DNA of 64,000 bases from Providencia vermicola (GTDB lineage: Bacteria > Pseudomonadota > Gammaproteobacteria > Enterobacterales > Enterobacteriaceae): assembly GCF_010748935.1 (NCBI RefSeq), contig NZ_CP048796.1, positions 3,661,001 through 3,725,000 on the forward strand, given 5' to 3'. Made by a program: the position numbers and the translations under genes. Shown one piece after another: positions 31,867-40,873 of this stretch. The notes beneath the pieces are model-generated. The model did not search any database. It was not told the DNA's origin and saw nothing but the letters and a program-made list of their open reading frames with translations. Positions within the stretch are counted from its first letter, which is position 1, and each line of letters begins with the position of its first letter.

Positions 31867-33029
31867 TAAATAAAATAATTACGTCGCGTTTTCTTTCTGG
31901 CCTATCTTTTTATAGTTTTTTACCTTTCTATTCAATTTACCTTATAAATTATAAAGGTATTAGTGAAGAAAACGTGGCTGTTATTTTATTTATATTTCTA
32001 TTTATTAGTCGAGCATGTTCATTATTCACGCACTATATTATTGATGCTGTCGGTTATAAACTAACATTAATATTTAGTTATCTTGTCGCGGCCATATCCC
32101 TTCTATCTATCTATGCGATGACTGACGTCATAGCCATTATGTTTATTTCCGCCATCATTGGCGCCGGTTTTTCTATTGCGAATGTTTGCACGAGTCTTTT
32201 TATTGCTGAAAATAATAATCACGCCGAACGTGTTAAAAATTTTTCGATTCTAAATGTTGCCGTCAATATTTCATCTGCGATTGGTGGAGTGATAGGTGAA
32301 TGGTTTTATCATGGCTTTTATTCGGGGATTATTATCCTGCCAGCTGTCGTCATGCTGTCATCGTCGCTCTATTCTTGCACATTAAACAATGTGAAACACA
32401 GTCATAGTAATCAGCAAAATAACGATAAAGTGGTGGCAACCTTTTCTGAGTGGGTGCTATTTGTTTGCTATAGCTCAATCTCTTTTTTTATGATTGGTTT
32501 AATACTCAGGAATCTCGCCTTTCACTTTGAAGCGAATCATAACGAGACTATTCGCTATGTCTCCGTTTCTTCACTATTTGCATTAAACGCGATACTCATC
32601 ATATTGTTACAAGTGAAATCAACCTCTTTACTGTCAAAGCAGAGTACTAAAAGACAGATTATTACTTATAAGTTAAGCCTAGTATTCGTGTCTATCTTAC
32701 TATTGCTATTTGATTTCCAGTCAGCTTTAAGCCTGTATTTATTAATCATACTATTTACGCTAAGTGAGTTAATTTGGAGCCCCTACAACAACAGCCTATC
32801 TATAGAAAAATGCCCTTTTAAAAATAAAAAATTATCACTCTCTCTATGCATCTTTTTCTGGGGATTAGCCGAGTCTGGTGGTGCCTATATGGGAATTATG
32901 GCAGATCGCTATCAGTTGCACGTCCTTATTCCATTTAGCTCATGCCTAACGCTGATTTCTTTATTCTCTATCGAAGGTTTACTCACTAAAAGGAAAAGTC
33001 ATGAAAGCGATTATATTTCTAGAGTGTAA
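31863..33029 (+). CDS. MFS transporter, putative exporter
   Basis: Major facilitator superfamily protein of 388 residues with about 12 hydrophobic segments and a mid-protein cytoplasmic loop around residues 170-195 (NNVKHSHSNQQNNDKVV). No specific subfamily is recognised. It sits between a PLP enzyme gene (4-base ATGA overlap) and an ATP-grasp ligase gene (29-base overlap), so it most likely exports the product of these enzymes, or imports their substrate. Codon use is AT-rich like its neighbours. Confidence 0.8.
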   Translation: MINKIITSRFLSGLSFYSFLPFYSIYLINYKGISEENVAVILFIFLFISRACSLFTHYIIDAVGYKLTLIFSYLVAAISLLSIYAMTDVIAIMFISAIIGAGFSIANVCTSLFIAENNNHAERVKNFSILNVAVNISSAIGGVIGEWFYHGFYSGIIILPAVVMLSSSLYSCTLNNVKHSHSNQQNNDKVVATFSEWVLFVCYSSISFFMIGLILRNLAFHFEANHNETIRYVSVSSLFALNAILIILLQVKSTSLLSKQSTKRQIITYKLSLVFVSILLLLFDFQSALSLYLLIILFTLSELIWSPYNNSLSIEKCPFKNKKLSLSLCIFFWGLAESGGAYMGIMADRYQLHVLIPFSSCLTLISLFSIEGLLTKRKSHESDYISRV

Positions 33030-34209
33030 TCTCTCAGGAACTGGCGTAAGGGCGATTCAGATAGCAAAAAATGCAGGTTACCAGACAATATTATTGACCA
33101 AACAGCGCTCGTTCTATGAGCATATTGCAGACAATCCATTAAATGTTGTCGATCATGTCGCTGAGGTAAATACAGATAGCCTTACAGCGGTCATTAATCA
33201 TGCCATGAATTATCCAACTTATGGTATTGTCGCGTTCGATGACTATCGATTAATTACTGCCGCAGCGGCTTCCCATGCATTAGGTTTACCTTCACCGCCA
33301 ATTAAACCTTTAGTGTTATGCCGATATAAGCAAAAGACTCGTGAACGATTGAGCCAATACCATCAAGGTTTTCAATATCATGTTATCAATATTAAGGACA
33401 CTATCGATACCTCAAATCTATCATTTCCATTGGTCGTAAAACCTTGCGACGATAGTGGTAGCAGTAAAGTCACGATTTGTCATACGCCTATAGAACTGAC
33501 CAACGCAATCCAAGAGATCTGTCACTTTAGGGTTAATCAACGTGGCTACGAATTATCTTCAGATTATCTTATTGAAGAATTTATTCATGGTGATGAATAT
33601 AGTGCCGAGGCCTACTGGGATACCTCCTCAAATCAATGGGAAATACTGGGAATAACCAAAAAATATACAACGACAGGGCAATATTCCGTCGAGGTAGGTC
33701 ATGACTTCCCTTGTGAATTACCCTCCTACCCTGAGATTAAAACCACCTTAATTAGTTGGCTTAAACACATTGGGTTATCTCATACCGTCGTACACGTCGA
33801 GTTTAAATTACAGAATGATTCCATCACACTGATTGAAATCAATCCACGGGTTGCAGGAGGAATGATCGATAAACTGTGTCAAATCGCGACAGGGTTCGAC
33901 CTTGTTCATTGCTATTTATCCCAGTTCGTAAAAGATATGGAATATACCCCTCAGTTAACGCCAGAAAAATGTTATGCTTCGATTCGATTTTTAACAGCGG
34001 ATAAAGCCGGAATAATTAACAGTATTAAACCCACATTTCTATCATCCCAGCCATTATTATCTAATTTTGTTCCTACGCCTTTAAAAGTTGGTTCGCTGAA
34101 AGATAGTTATAGTCGTTTAGGTTACGTTATTACACATGCAACAACCCAAGAAAAAGCCATTGCCGATGCCGAAACTTATATAAAACAGATCAAAATAACT
34201 TACGCATAA
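33001..34209 (+). CDS. ATP-grasp ligase, L-amino-acid ligase type
   Basis: Carboxylate-amine ligase that activates a carboxylate as acyl phosphate. The 402-residue protein has an N-terminal pre-ATP-grasp domain, the ATP lid VVKPCDDSGSSKVTIC (about 149-164), YLIEEFIHGDEYSAEAYWD, and the Mg-binding HVEFKLQNDSITLIEINPR. A C-terminal segment starting YASIRFLTADKAG resembles the LAL_C2 domain of dipeptide ligases such as BacD and carnosine synthase. The start lies inside the MFS gene behind AAGGAAAAG. Inferred role: joins two amino acids or an amino acid and another acid. Confidence 0.82.
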   Translation: MKAIIFLECNLSGTGVRAIQIAKNAGYQTILLTKQRSFYEHIADNPLNVVDHVAEVNTDSLTAVINHAMNYPTYGIVAFDDYRLITAAAASHALGLPSPPIKPLVLCRYKQKTRERLSQYHQGFQYHVINIKDTIDTSNLSFPLVVKPCDDSGSSKVTICHTPIELTNAIQEICHFRVNQRGYELSSDYLIEEFIHGDEYSAEAYWDTSSNQWEILGITKKYTTTGQYSVEVGHDFPCELPSYPEIKTTLISWLKHIGLSHTVVHVEFKLQNDSITLIEINPRVAGGMIDKLCQIATGFDLVHCYLSQFVKDMEYTPQLTPEKCYASIRFLTADKAGIINSIKPTFLSSQPLLSNFVPTPLKVGSLKDSYSRLGYVITHATTQEKAIADAETYIKQIKITYA

Positions 34210-34222
34210 CCTGGTGACTTTG

Positions 34223-34268
34223 TTCCAAGAAAGCTAAGTCATGGTCATAATACGCAGCCTTCTTGGAA
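34223..34268. terminator. possible bidirectional terminator
   Basis: Inverted repeat of 13 bases with one mismatch (34223-34235 and 34256-34268), 20-base loop, between the convergent ATP-grasp and chemoreceptor genes. No long T run on either side, so the terminator call is tentative. Confidence 0.4.
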
Positions 34269-34282
34269 TAAAAGAATGATGA

Positions 34283-35869
34283 CTATAAGGGTATCGAGAG
34301 ATTCGCCGCTGACTGTATAGTCTCTTTTGTTAAGTGAAATTTTTTCACCGATTGCTGTAGGTCTTCTGTCTGTTGTTCCAGTAAACTTGCAGCCGTTGCG
34401 ACTTGCTCAACTAAAGCTGAATTCTGTTGGGTTACACCATCCATTTGATGGATCGCCACACTCACCTGAGAGATACCTTTACTTTGTTCATCAGAAGCGT
34501 CAGCTATTTGCTTCATCAGGGTTGTGACTTGATTAATACTTTCCAGAACATTTTCCATTGTTCTTCCCATTTCATTCACTAGCTGTGTGCCTTTTACAAC
34601 ACAAGAAGTTGAGTTATCAATCAAACGTTCAATTTCTTTAGCGGCATCGGCACTGTCGCTCGCTAATTTACGAACTTCATCGGCAACCACCATAAAGCCC
34701 CGTCCGTGCACTCCCGCACGAGCTGCTTCGATGGACGCATTGAGTGCCAGTATATTAGTTTGAAAGCTTATGTTATTAATAATACTAATAATATCAGCAA
34801 TTCTTTTTGAGCTATCATCAATTTCATCCATCGTGGAAACAACCGATTTGATCATGGAATCGCCTTGATTTGCCATTGTTGATGCAACATCTGCTAATTC
34901 ACTCGCTTGATGGGCATTTTCCATATTAAGTTTTACCGCAGCGGTTATTTGTTCCATGCTCGCTGCCGTTTCTTCCAATGCTGCGGCCTGCTCTTCAGTG
35001 CGTGATGAAAGGTCATGATTTTCTTTAGAGATATCAGCAGCACTACGATAAATATTATCACTCCCCGCACGGATTGTTGTTACCGCCTCACGTAAGCTAT
35101 TTTGCATCTCATCAAGTAAAGGAAACAGTTTACCAACACAATTTCGCCCAAATGGCTTAATAGGCTCACTTAAATTACCCTTTGCTATTTGTGCAAAATA
35201 TTGGCGAAGTAAATCGAGTGGTTTTTGGAGCATGTTGACAAGATAGCGATCGGTAAAAATAACAATCAATATTCCCAATAATGCCGCTGTAATAATGACG
35301 ATTAACGTGGTTTGCATTAATTCATCCACCACATCACGCGTATGTTCAATCATTTGTTCTGCCGTTTGGTTAAACAGAGTAATCGCTTCACCAAATGAAC
35401 GACTCAAAGCAGGAGTGATATCATGGGAATGTTGAGTATATGCAGCCATATCATTTGAGATTGCTAGCGCTAATTGTGGCGTCACCCCCTCATTTAATAA
35501 CGCTTGCCATGTTTTAATCACTTGATCAGAAATTTGCTTATCCATTGGGCCAGGCGAAATGGATTTCATTTCATTCAGATAGTGTTCCATATTGTCCATC
35601 GCTTCTTTCACCGATGAATAATCAGACTTCTCTCCTGATTTTTTGGTTTCCATAACTCGACTCAGCCGAGTGACAACGCGAAAATATTGGTCGTTCCCCT
35701 GACTCAACACCGTCATTTGTTTAACTAATTGTCTATCAAGTGTATTTCCATCTGACATTCGAGATAATGACCATACACTATATAAGCTTACACCGACTAA
35801 TATCATGCCTAGAATACCTAACAATATTAGCATCACAGCACGAATAGAATAATTTCGAAGTTTCTGCAT
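34283..35869 (-). CDS. Methyl-accepting chemotaxis protein
   Basis: Transmembrane chemoreceptor. The 528-residue protein has a first membrane helix (about 11-33), a four-helix-bundle-like periplasmic sensor (34-188), a second helix (about 190-208), HAMP, then the signalling coiled coil with a hairpin tip [20 protein letters not shown]. Methylation segments include [20 protein letters not shown]. The C-terminal NWETF tether for CheR is absent, so adaptation would rely on other receptors. The ligand is unknown. A sigma28 promoter lies just upstream. Confidence 0.93.
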   Translation of the reverse strand: MQKLRNYSIRAVMLILLGILGMILVGVSLYSVWSLSRMSDGNTLDRQLVKQMTVLSQGNDQYFRVVTRLSRVMETKKSGEKSDYSSVKEAMDNMEHYLNEMKSISPGPMDKQISDQVIKTWQALLNEGVTPQLALAISNDMAAYTQHSHDITPALSRSFGEAITLFNQTAEQMIEHTRDVVDELMQTTLIVIITAALLGILIVIFTDRYLVNMLQKPLDLLRQYFAQIAKGNLSEPIKPFGRNCVGKLFPLLDEMQNSLREAVTTIRAGSDNIYRSAADISKENHDLSSRTEEQAAALEETAASMEQITAAVKLNMENAHQASELADVASTMANQGDSMIKSVVSTMDEIDDSSKRIADIISIINNISFQTNILALNASIEAARAGVHGRGFMVVADEVRKLASDSADAAKEIERLIDNSTSCVVKGTQLVNEMGRTMENVLESINQVTTLMKQIADASDEQSKGISQVSVAIHQMDGVTQQNSALVEQVATAASLLEQQTEDLQQSVKKFHLTKETIQSAANLSIPL

Positions 35870-35910
35870 ATTATTTCTCTTTTGGTAAGATAAAATGACA
35901 ATATTTCACT

Positions 35911-35937
35911 TTATCGGCACCATCAGAGAAAATTTTA
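35911..35937 (-). promoter_or_regulatory. sigma28 (FliA) promoter of chemoreceptor gene
   Basis: Reading the minus strand: TAAA (35937-35934), 15-base spacer, GCCGATAA (35918-35911), a perfect match to the FliA consensus. It lies about 42 bases upstream of the receptor start, placing this gene in the late flagellar regulon. Confidence 0.88.
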
Positions 35938-36045
35938 GTTCTTTACAAAAGTACCCACATTATATTTAAGCCTTTCCACATTCCTGTATTTATTAATCAA
36001 ACGTTTTACATCGATAAGTTATTTTTAATTTATCGCCTCCATCCC

Positions 36046-36079
36046 ATAAAAAAGGCACAGCAAAACTTGCCGTGCCTTT
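36046..36079 (-). terminator. intrinsic terminator after tnaB
   Basis: On the minus strand AAAGGCAC pairs with GTGCCTTT, extended inward by a GCAA/TTGC pair after one mismatch, and is followed by a T-rich tract. Lies 29 bases past the tnaB stop. Confidence 0.82.
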
Positions 36080-36107
36080 GACAGTGAGTGAAAAGTATAA
36101 TTAAAAA

Positions 36108-37355
36108 TTAGCGGTATATTGGTAATAAATTAAATTGTGCGAGTAATTGACAAATAATGCCCACAATTCCAAAAGTAATCACTGCATATATTAATCCTTT
36201 ACCTCCCCATACTTTAAATCTTGAATTCGGGAAACGTTCTCGCGCTTTCAAAGCCATTACCGCAGGACAAATAATGGCCCAAATACAGGCTGCCATTCCG
36301 GCATAAGCAATAGCAATTAAGAACCCATTAGGGAATAACATGCAGAGTATCAATGGGGGTAAAAAGCATAATAATGCCGATTTCATACGCCCTGAACTAT
36401 TATCTTGGAAATTTAAAGAGGCCAATATATAGTCAAATAAACCTATCGCAACACCTAAGAATGAACAGAATACAGCACTAATCGAAAACCATAATAAGAA
36501 AGTGGCAATATGTTGGCTGTTAAGTACGGAATACAGCGATTCAATAAAGGCATCAAGATTACCGCCTTTATTGATAATGGTTAAAAACTCCGGTCTTGGC
36601 AGATTCCCCATCGTACCCAATACCCATAAAAAATACAGGACCAATGCCAGCAAACACCCAATAATACAGCTCTTGACCACCTTACGTTCATTTTCATGAT
36701 ACAGCTTATATAGGCTACATACATTACCATGATAACCAAATGAAGTGATTGCATAGGGAATAATGATAAAAATAAAGGGAAGTAATGTTAACTGACTTTC
36801 TTTAGAGGGAATGGTTAATAATAAATCAGTTTTAACAATTAAAAAGAGCCCTGAGAATGCTAATATAAATAATATGATTTTAATTAATAAAAATATTGAT
36901 GTTAAACGGCTAGCACCAATACCACTCCACCAAATACTTGCACCTAATATAAAAGTAAAGATAACAAATATTAGCCTTAAATTAACATCAAATCCATATA
37001 TCGATGCAGCCTCTTTAATGACTGATCCCGCAGCAGAGATATAAGCATAAATTAAAATATATAATACAAATATTAAGGCTGCATTAGCAATATAACAAGC
37101 CCATTTAGGTAACAGCTCTTTGGAGATATAAAAATAATTAGTCCCTGAACCATATTTTGATATACATTCAAGAATATAGATTCCCGAATGAAACATAAAA
37201 AAACAAACAACTAATAGAATAACAACTGAATTAATAAACCATGCTCCTGCCATAATCGTGGGCAAACTAAACATACCTGCCCCTATCATAGCGCCACCGA
37301 GCACAAAGCCCCCTACCAATATGGAGGGTTCTTTCTTCGCTGTAGAATTATTCAT
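36108..37355 (-). CDS. tnaB: TnaB-like tryptophan permease
   Basis: Inner-membrane aromatic amino acid permease of the HAAAP family, importing tryptophan for tryptophanase. The frame is open to 37412, but ATG at 37355 has an AAGGT ribosome site and gives 415 residues, the same as E. coli TnaB. It shows GGAMIGAGMFSLPTIMAGAWF at the start, 11 hydrophobic segments, FGYHGNVCSLYK and FLPPLILCMLFPNGF. Its place 68 bases downstream of tnaA, before a terminator, supports TnaB over TyrP or Mtr. Confidence 0.9.
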   Translation of the reverse strand: MNNSTAKKEPSILVGGFVLGGAMIGAGMFSLPTIMAGAWFINSVVILLVVCFFMFHSGIYILECISKYGSGTNYFYISKELLPKWACYIANAALIFVLYILIYAYISAAGSVIKEAASIYGFDVNLRLIFVIFTFILGASIWWSGIGASRLTSIFLLIKIILFILAFSGLFLIVKTDLLLTIPSKESQLTLLPFIFIIIPYAITSFGYHGNVCSLYKLYHENERKVVKSCIIGCLLALVLYFLWVLGTMGNLPRPEFLTIINKGGNLDAFIESLYSVLNSQHIATFLLWFSISAVFCSFLGVAIGLFDYILASLNFQDNSSGRMKSALLCFLPPLILCMLFPNGFLIAIAYAGMAACIWAIICPAVMALKARERFPNSRFKVWGGKGLIYAVITFGIVGIICQLLAQFNLLPIYR

Positions 37356-37423
37356 GGTATTTACCTTAGAGAAATAAGGGGGGAGACTCCCGCGTTGCAC
37401 GGGAATCTCCAAATTATTACCTA

Positions 37424-38827
37424 TTATTTGATTGGTTTTAATCTCGCTGTAAAATGCCTTAATACTGGAGGTTCATATTCAAAATCCAGTCCTTTTAATG
37501 TTGGAAACTTATCTTTAAGACCAATTAATGCATCCGCAATATAATCCATATGATCATTGGTATAGACGCGCCTTGCTATTGTTAAACGCATAAACTCCAT
37601 ATCCGCATGTTTTTGTTTACCTGTTTCAGGATCTCGACCTAATAAAAATGAGCCAATTTCAACGGCACGAACCCCCGATTCAAGATACAGTGCATTGATA
37701 ACTGCTTGTGCAGGGAATTGATCCCCTGGGATTTGCGGAACCAATTTTTTACAGTCAACAAATACTGCATGTCCACCTGTAGGATATTGAATCGGGATCC
37801 CTCCTTCACGCAGCCGATCTCCTAGGTATTTGACTTGACCGATACGATAATGAAGATATTCTTCGTTAGCACCTTCTTCAAGCCCTTGTACCATGGCAGC
37901 CATATCACGGCCCGCTAAGCCACCATAAGTGACAAACCCTTCCATTGGTACGCAACGTTGCCTTGCTAAAGTAAATATATTTTCATCATTCTTAATCGCC
38001 ACTAAACCACCGATATTTAATAGCGGGTCTTTCTTCGCTGACATTGTTAACGCATCAGCGTATTTGTACATATCAAATATAATTTCTTTTATCGTTGCAT
38101 TTTTATATTTTGGGTCACGCTCTTTAATAAAATAGGCATTTTCACAGAAACGTGCCGAATCCATCACGACAAAAATATTGTGTTGTTTTGCAATCTCATA
38201 CACTTCTTTAAGATTTGACATTGCAACCGGTTGACCACCCGCACTATTACAGGTTACGGTTGAAACAATAGCAACTACGTTTTCAGCCCCATACTGAGCT
38301 ATATTATCTTTCAACTTCTGAATATCAAAATTGCCTTTCCAGTCATCATAGGTTTCAGAGTCATAGGCTTTTTCCGTAACAATATTAATCGCTTTACAAC
38401 CGTTTAACTCCACATGCGCTGCGGTTGTATCAAAATGGAAGTTCGAAATAAATACAGGCTTTTTGGCTCCTCCTTGTTGCCTTTTAACATTCAACAATAC
38501 AGGAAATAACATATTTTCAGCGCCACGTCCTTGGTGTGCAGGAATGGCATAATCATAGCCAAACATCTCTTTAACTTTATTTTTTAAATCGTAATAGTTA
38601 CGCGATCCTGCATATGCTTCATCACCCGTGATCATCGCTGCCCACTGGTGGTCACTCATTGCGTTAGTGCCTGAGTCAGTTAATAAATCGATATAAACAG
38701 CGCTACTGGGTAATAAGAACGGGTTGTAACCTGCCTCTTTTAATGCAGCTTCCCGCTCTTCTCGAGATGGAATACGAATATTTTCAACCATTTTAATACG
38801 GAACGGTTCTACGATTCTTTTAGCCAT
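37424..38827 (-). CDS. tnaA: Tryptophanase
   Basis: PLP-dependent lyase that converts L-tryptophan to indole, pyruvate and ammonia. The 467-residue protein is, by memory, nearly the same as Proteus vulgaris tryptophanase, including length. PLP lysine is Lys266 in MSAKKDPLL; other active-site segments are HQGRGAEN (98-105), [12 protein letters not shown] and [12 protein letters not shown]. It is tryptophanase and not tyrosine phenol-lyase because of the N-terminus [15 protein letters not shown] and the extra residues around 111-125. Ribosome site AAAGG. Preceded by tnaC. Confidence 0.97.
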   Translation of the reverse strand: MAKRIVEPFRIKMVENIRIPSREEREAALKEAGYNPFLLPSSAVYIDLLTDSGTNAMSDHQWAAMITGDEAYAGSRNYYDLKNKVKEMFGYDYAIPAHQGRGAENMLFPVLLNVKRQQGGAKKPVFISNFHFDTTAAHVELNGCKAINIVTEKAYDSETYDDWKGNFDIQKLKDNIAQYGAENVVAIVSTVTCNSAGGQPVAMSNLKEVYEIAKQHNIFVVMDSARFCENAYFIKERDPKYKNATIKEIIFDMYKYADALTMSAKKDPLLNIGGLVAIKNDENIFTLARQRCVPMEGFVTYGGLAGRDMAAMVQGLEEGANEEYLHYRIGQVKYLGDRLREGGIPIQYPTGGHAVFVDCKKLVPQIPGDQFPAQAVINALYLESGVRAVEIGSFLLGRDPETGKQKHADMEFMRLTIARRVYTNDHMDYIADALIGLKDKFPTLKGLDFEYEPPVLRHFTARLKPIK

Positions 38828-38893
38828 GATAATACCTTTAATTTTTCATTAAATAACAAAATAGCGGTTCGTGCCTATTATGAATAAGCTAAC

Positions 38894-38919
38894 GATAATT
38901 GAGAGAAAAGAAGAAAGGA
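38894..38919 (-). promoter_or_regulatory. pyrimidine-rich tract after tnaC, possible rut site
   Basis: Directly after the tnaC stop the minus strand reads 26 bases of almost only C, T and A with no G in the first 25. This fits a Rho-utilisation site of the kind that terminates tna transcription when tryptophan is low. The whole tnaC-tnaA spacer is 92 bases, with no intrinsic terminator. Confidence 0.6.
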
Positions 38920-39021
38920 CTATTTATGAGGAAAAAAGAAAGCTAAAGAAACATCCATATTGAACCATTTCTTCATATAGAAGAAACACCTTGATATTAG
39001 CAGTTCATTTAACAAAGACAT
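38920..39021 (-). CDS. tnaC: TnaC leader peptide
   Basis: Regulatory nascent peptide of 33 codons, MSLLNELL...KKWFNMDVSLAFFFPHK, ending in TAG. When tryptophan is bound the ribosome stalls on TnaC and blocks Rho access, so tnaA and tnaB are transcribed. Diagnostic features are present: WFNxD with Trp19 and Asp23, and Pro31 exactly 12 residues after the Trp, the same spacing as Trp12-Pro24 in E. coli TnaC. The two residues after the Pro (His-Lys) recall the Proteus leader. Start has a strong AAAGGAG site six bases upstream. Confidence 0.93.
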   Translation of the reverse strand: MSLLNELLISRCFFYMKKWFNMDVSLAFFFPHK

Positions 39022-39718
39022 ACTATTCTCCTTTAATTAAGGATTAGTACAACATTTGACATTATATATATAACAACCGAGCTGATATTTTAATCACAAG
39101 TGTCATGATATTGTACATACATCACACTCTTTTTCATTTACCCAACAACATTATGAACTATATCACAATCCTATTGAGATTATTGAAACTTACTCAATAA
39201 AAATAAAAAAATATTTAACCGATTGTTTTATAATGAAAATAAAATAAAAACCACAGATTAATAACAGCTTTTTAAATATAAAAATTTAGATGAAAGACTA
39301 TTTCATATAAAAAATACAACTTAAGTTAAATAAAAATAGCCATTATACTAAGTGAGATTTTTAACTATATTCATTAACTCAAAAACCCTGCTAGATTTTT
39401 ATTAGTGGCTTAATTTACGGGTAAATTATATTTAAACAAAACATCTACATTAATAACTTATTCGTTACGTTTGCTGGAATGAGTCGTATTAACGCAACAT
39501 AAATACTGATAAGAAATAACGAAACAATCGCTTTACATCCCTAAACACTTCGGTCACCAGTAGAGAATTTTGTTGCTCATAGCTTACAATTCATTAGAAG
39601 CCATATTTGAGGGATCCCATGAGCCACTTCGTATACGATAACATGCTGTGACTTATTCCGTCTTAAAAAGACAATCAGTTTATTGGTGGTTTTGTTTTCT
39701 ACATTCATTTGATAAGTC
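39022..39718. other. tna promoter region and upstream gap
   Basis: AT-rich 0.7 kb region. The part next to tnaC (39022-39170) carries the CRP site and probable promoter; a TATCAT -10-like hexamer at 39105-39110 (minus) would place the start site near 39098, putting the CRP site at about -61. From about 39200 to 39718 no gene, RNA or repeat is recognised. Confidence 0.5.
39152..39167 (-). promoter_or_regulatory. CRP site of the tna operon
   Basis: Minus strand TGTGA-TATAGT-TCATA, one mismatch from the CRP consensus TGTGA-N6-TCACA. It lies 131 bases upstream of tnaC, consistent with the known catabolite repression of tryptophanase in enterics. Confidence 0.75.
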
Positions 39719-39742
39719 AAAACGGGCTAGATTGCCCGTTTT
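39719..39742. terminator. intrinsic terminator, bidirectional
   Basis: AAAACGGGC / GCCCGTTTT perfect 9-base stem, 6-base loop. Six bases beyond the stop of the minus-strand gene at 39749; four Ts follow on the minus strand and five on the plus strand. Confidence 0.7.
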
Positions 39743-39748
39743 TATTGA

Positions 39749-40873
39749 CTATCTGGCCACACTGTATTTCACTAATCCGCCATTGTTTATTTCAATATCA
39801 TTAGAATAACTATTCGCTAATTTAATAAAAGTATTATCGACATTATTGAAGAGTCTATTGAAATCACTAAGCTCAGCTCGATGAGTTATATTACCGTCTG
39901 TTACGTTCATCAGTAAATATCCCCACTGACCTCGCCAATCTTCATTTAACAACACCGTTTGATTACTCACATGTAAACTATGCAAATGGTTGTATCCATT
40001 TTCAGTGATCACGGAAAATTCACCATTATCATTAAATTGTAACAATGAAAATAGCTTACGTGATGGCTCTTGTGCAATCGCATAAATATTGCCATTTGGT
40101 GATTGTTCAACTTCATTGATCCGTAACGGCAACCATTTATGTCCAACGACCTTTCCTTTATCAGTATCAAGGGTAATCTCAAGTGACCCCATGTCGTTAC
40201 CATAGCTATACCAGATAATAAGTTCATTGTTTTGGGTTGCAAATGAGAAGTTAGAATTATCCGCAATTTCTTCTGGATAATAAGACTTAACTAAGTCACG
40301 TACATTAGCCAAATATTGCCATGTGCTACCTTTATCAAGCGTTTTAAAAATAGCTTCATTACTCACGGATAAATAGGTTTGATCATTTTGTGTATGCAGT
40401 ATTTTCCCCATAATTAACGTAGAAAATTGTTCTCCATATTTATCCTGCCAAGGCTGCATCTTCGTGATGGAATAATCAGATAAATTTAAAACTCGACGAC
40501 CATCGTCAAAAAACAGTACACATTCCGTTTTATCACAGGCCGCATTATAAAAACTGTTATCCCCTTTATCTATATAATGTATTCCTGTCTCATCAGCAAA
40601 AAGCACCTGATAATTATAGTCATGGTAAGGTAGATTATAGGAAGAGTAATAGGCTGTATTGCGGCTACTTTGCGCAATAATCAACATTCCTGTTTCTGTA
40701 GGGTACGATTTTAACCAATCAAAGTCTGCAATTTCCATCGCATTCGCTTGGGGGTTATCCTGCCATGTCCACCCTTGTGCATTACCTCGGAAATGAAAAG
40801 CGATGGTTAAAATTACACAGATAATGAATGCTAACGTAATAATAATAAAATTCTTACTGAGAAATGGGTTCAT
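39749..40873 (-). CDS. Unknown membrane-anchored protein
   Basis: Not recognised. 374 residues with one N-terminal membrane helix (about 9-27: FIIITLAFIICVILTIAF) followed by an extracytoplasmic part rich in Trp, Tyr and beta-type repeats (IFKTLDKGSTWQYLANVRDL, HSLHVSNQTVLLNEDW), suggesting a beta-propeller such as a sortilin/BNR-type fold. Its ATG overlaps the upstream gene's stop (ATGA), so the two are coupled and probably form a complex. A terminator follows. Confidence 0.7.
   Translation of the reverse strand: MNPFLSKNFIIITLAFIICVILTIAFHFRGNAQGWTWQDNPQANAMEIADFDWLKSYPTETGMLIIAQSSRNTAYYSSYNLPYHDYNYQVLFADETGIHYIDKGDNSFYNAACDKTECVLFFDDGRRVLNLSDYSITKMQPWQDKYGEQFSTLIMGKILHTQNDQTYLSVSNEAIFKTLDKGSTWQYLANVRDLVKSYYPEEIADNSNFSFATQNNELIIWYSYGNDMGSLEITLDTDKGKVVGHKWLPLRINEVEQSPNGNIYAIAQEPSRKLFSLLQFNDNGEFSVITENGYNHLHSLHVSNQTVLLNEDWRGQWGYLLMNVTDGNITHRAELSDFNRLFNNVDNTFIKLANSYSNDIEINNGGLVKYSVAR

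Noticed and set aside
37424-38827. Tyrosine phenol-lyase instead of tryptophanase
   Set aside because: The length (467), N-terminus, SAKK motif context and the TnaC leader all fit tryptophanase; tyrosine phenol-lyase is shorter and has SGKKD at the PLP site.
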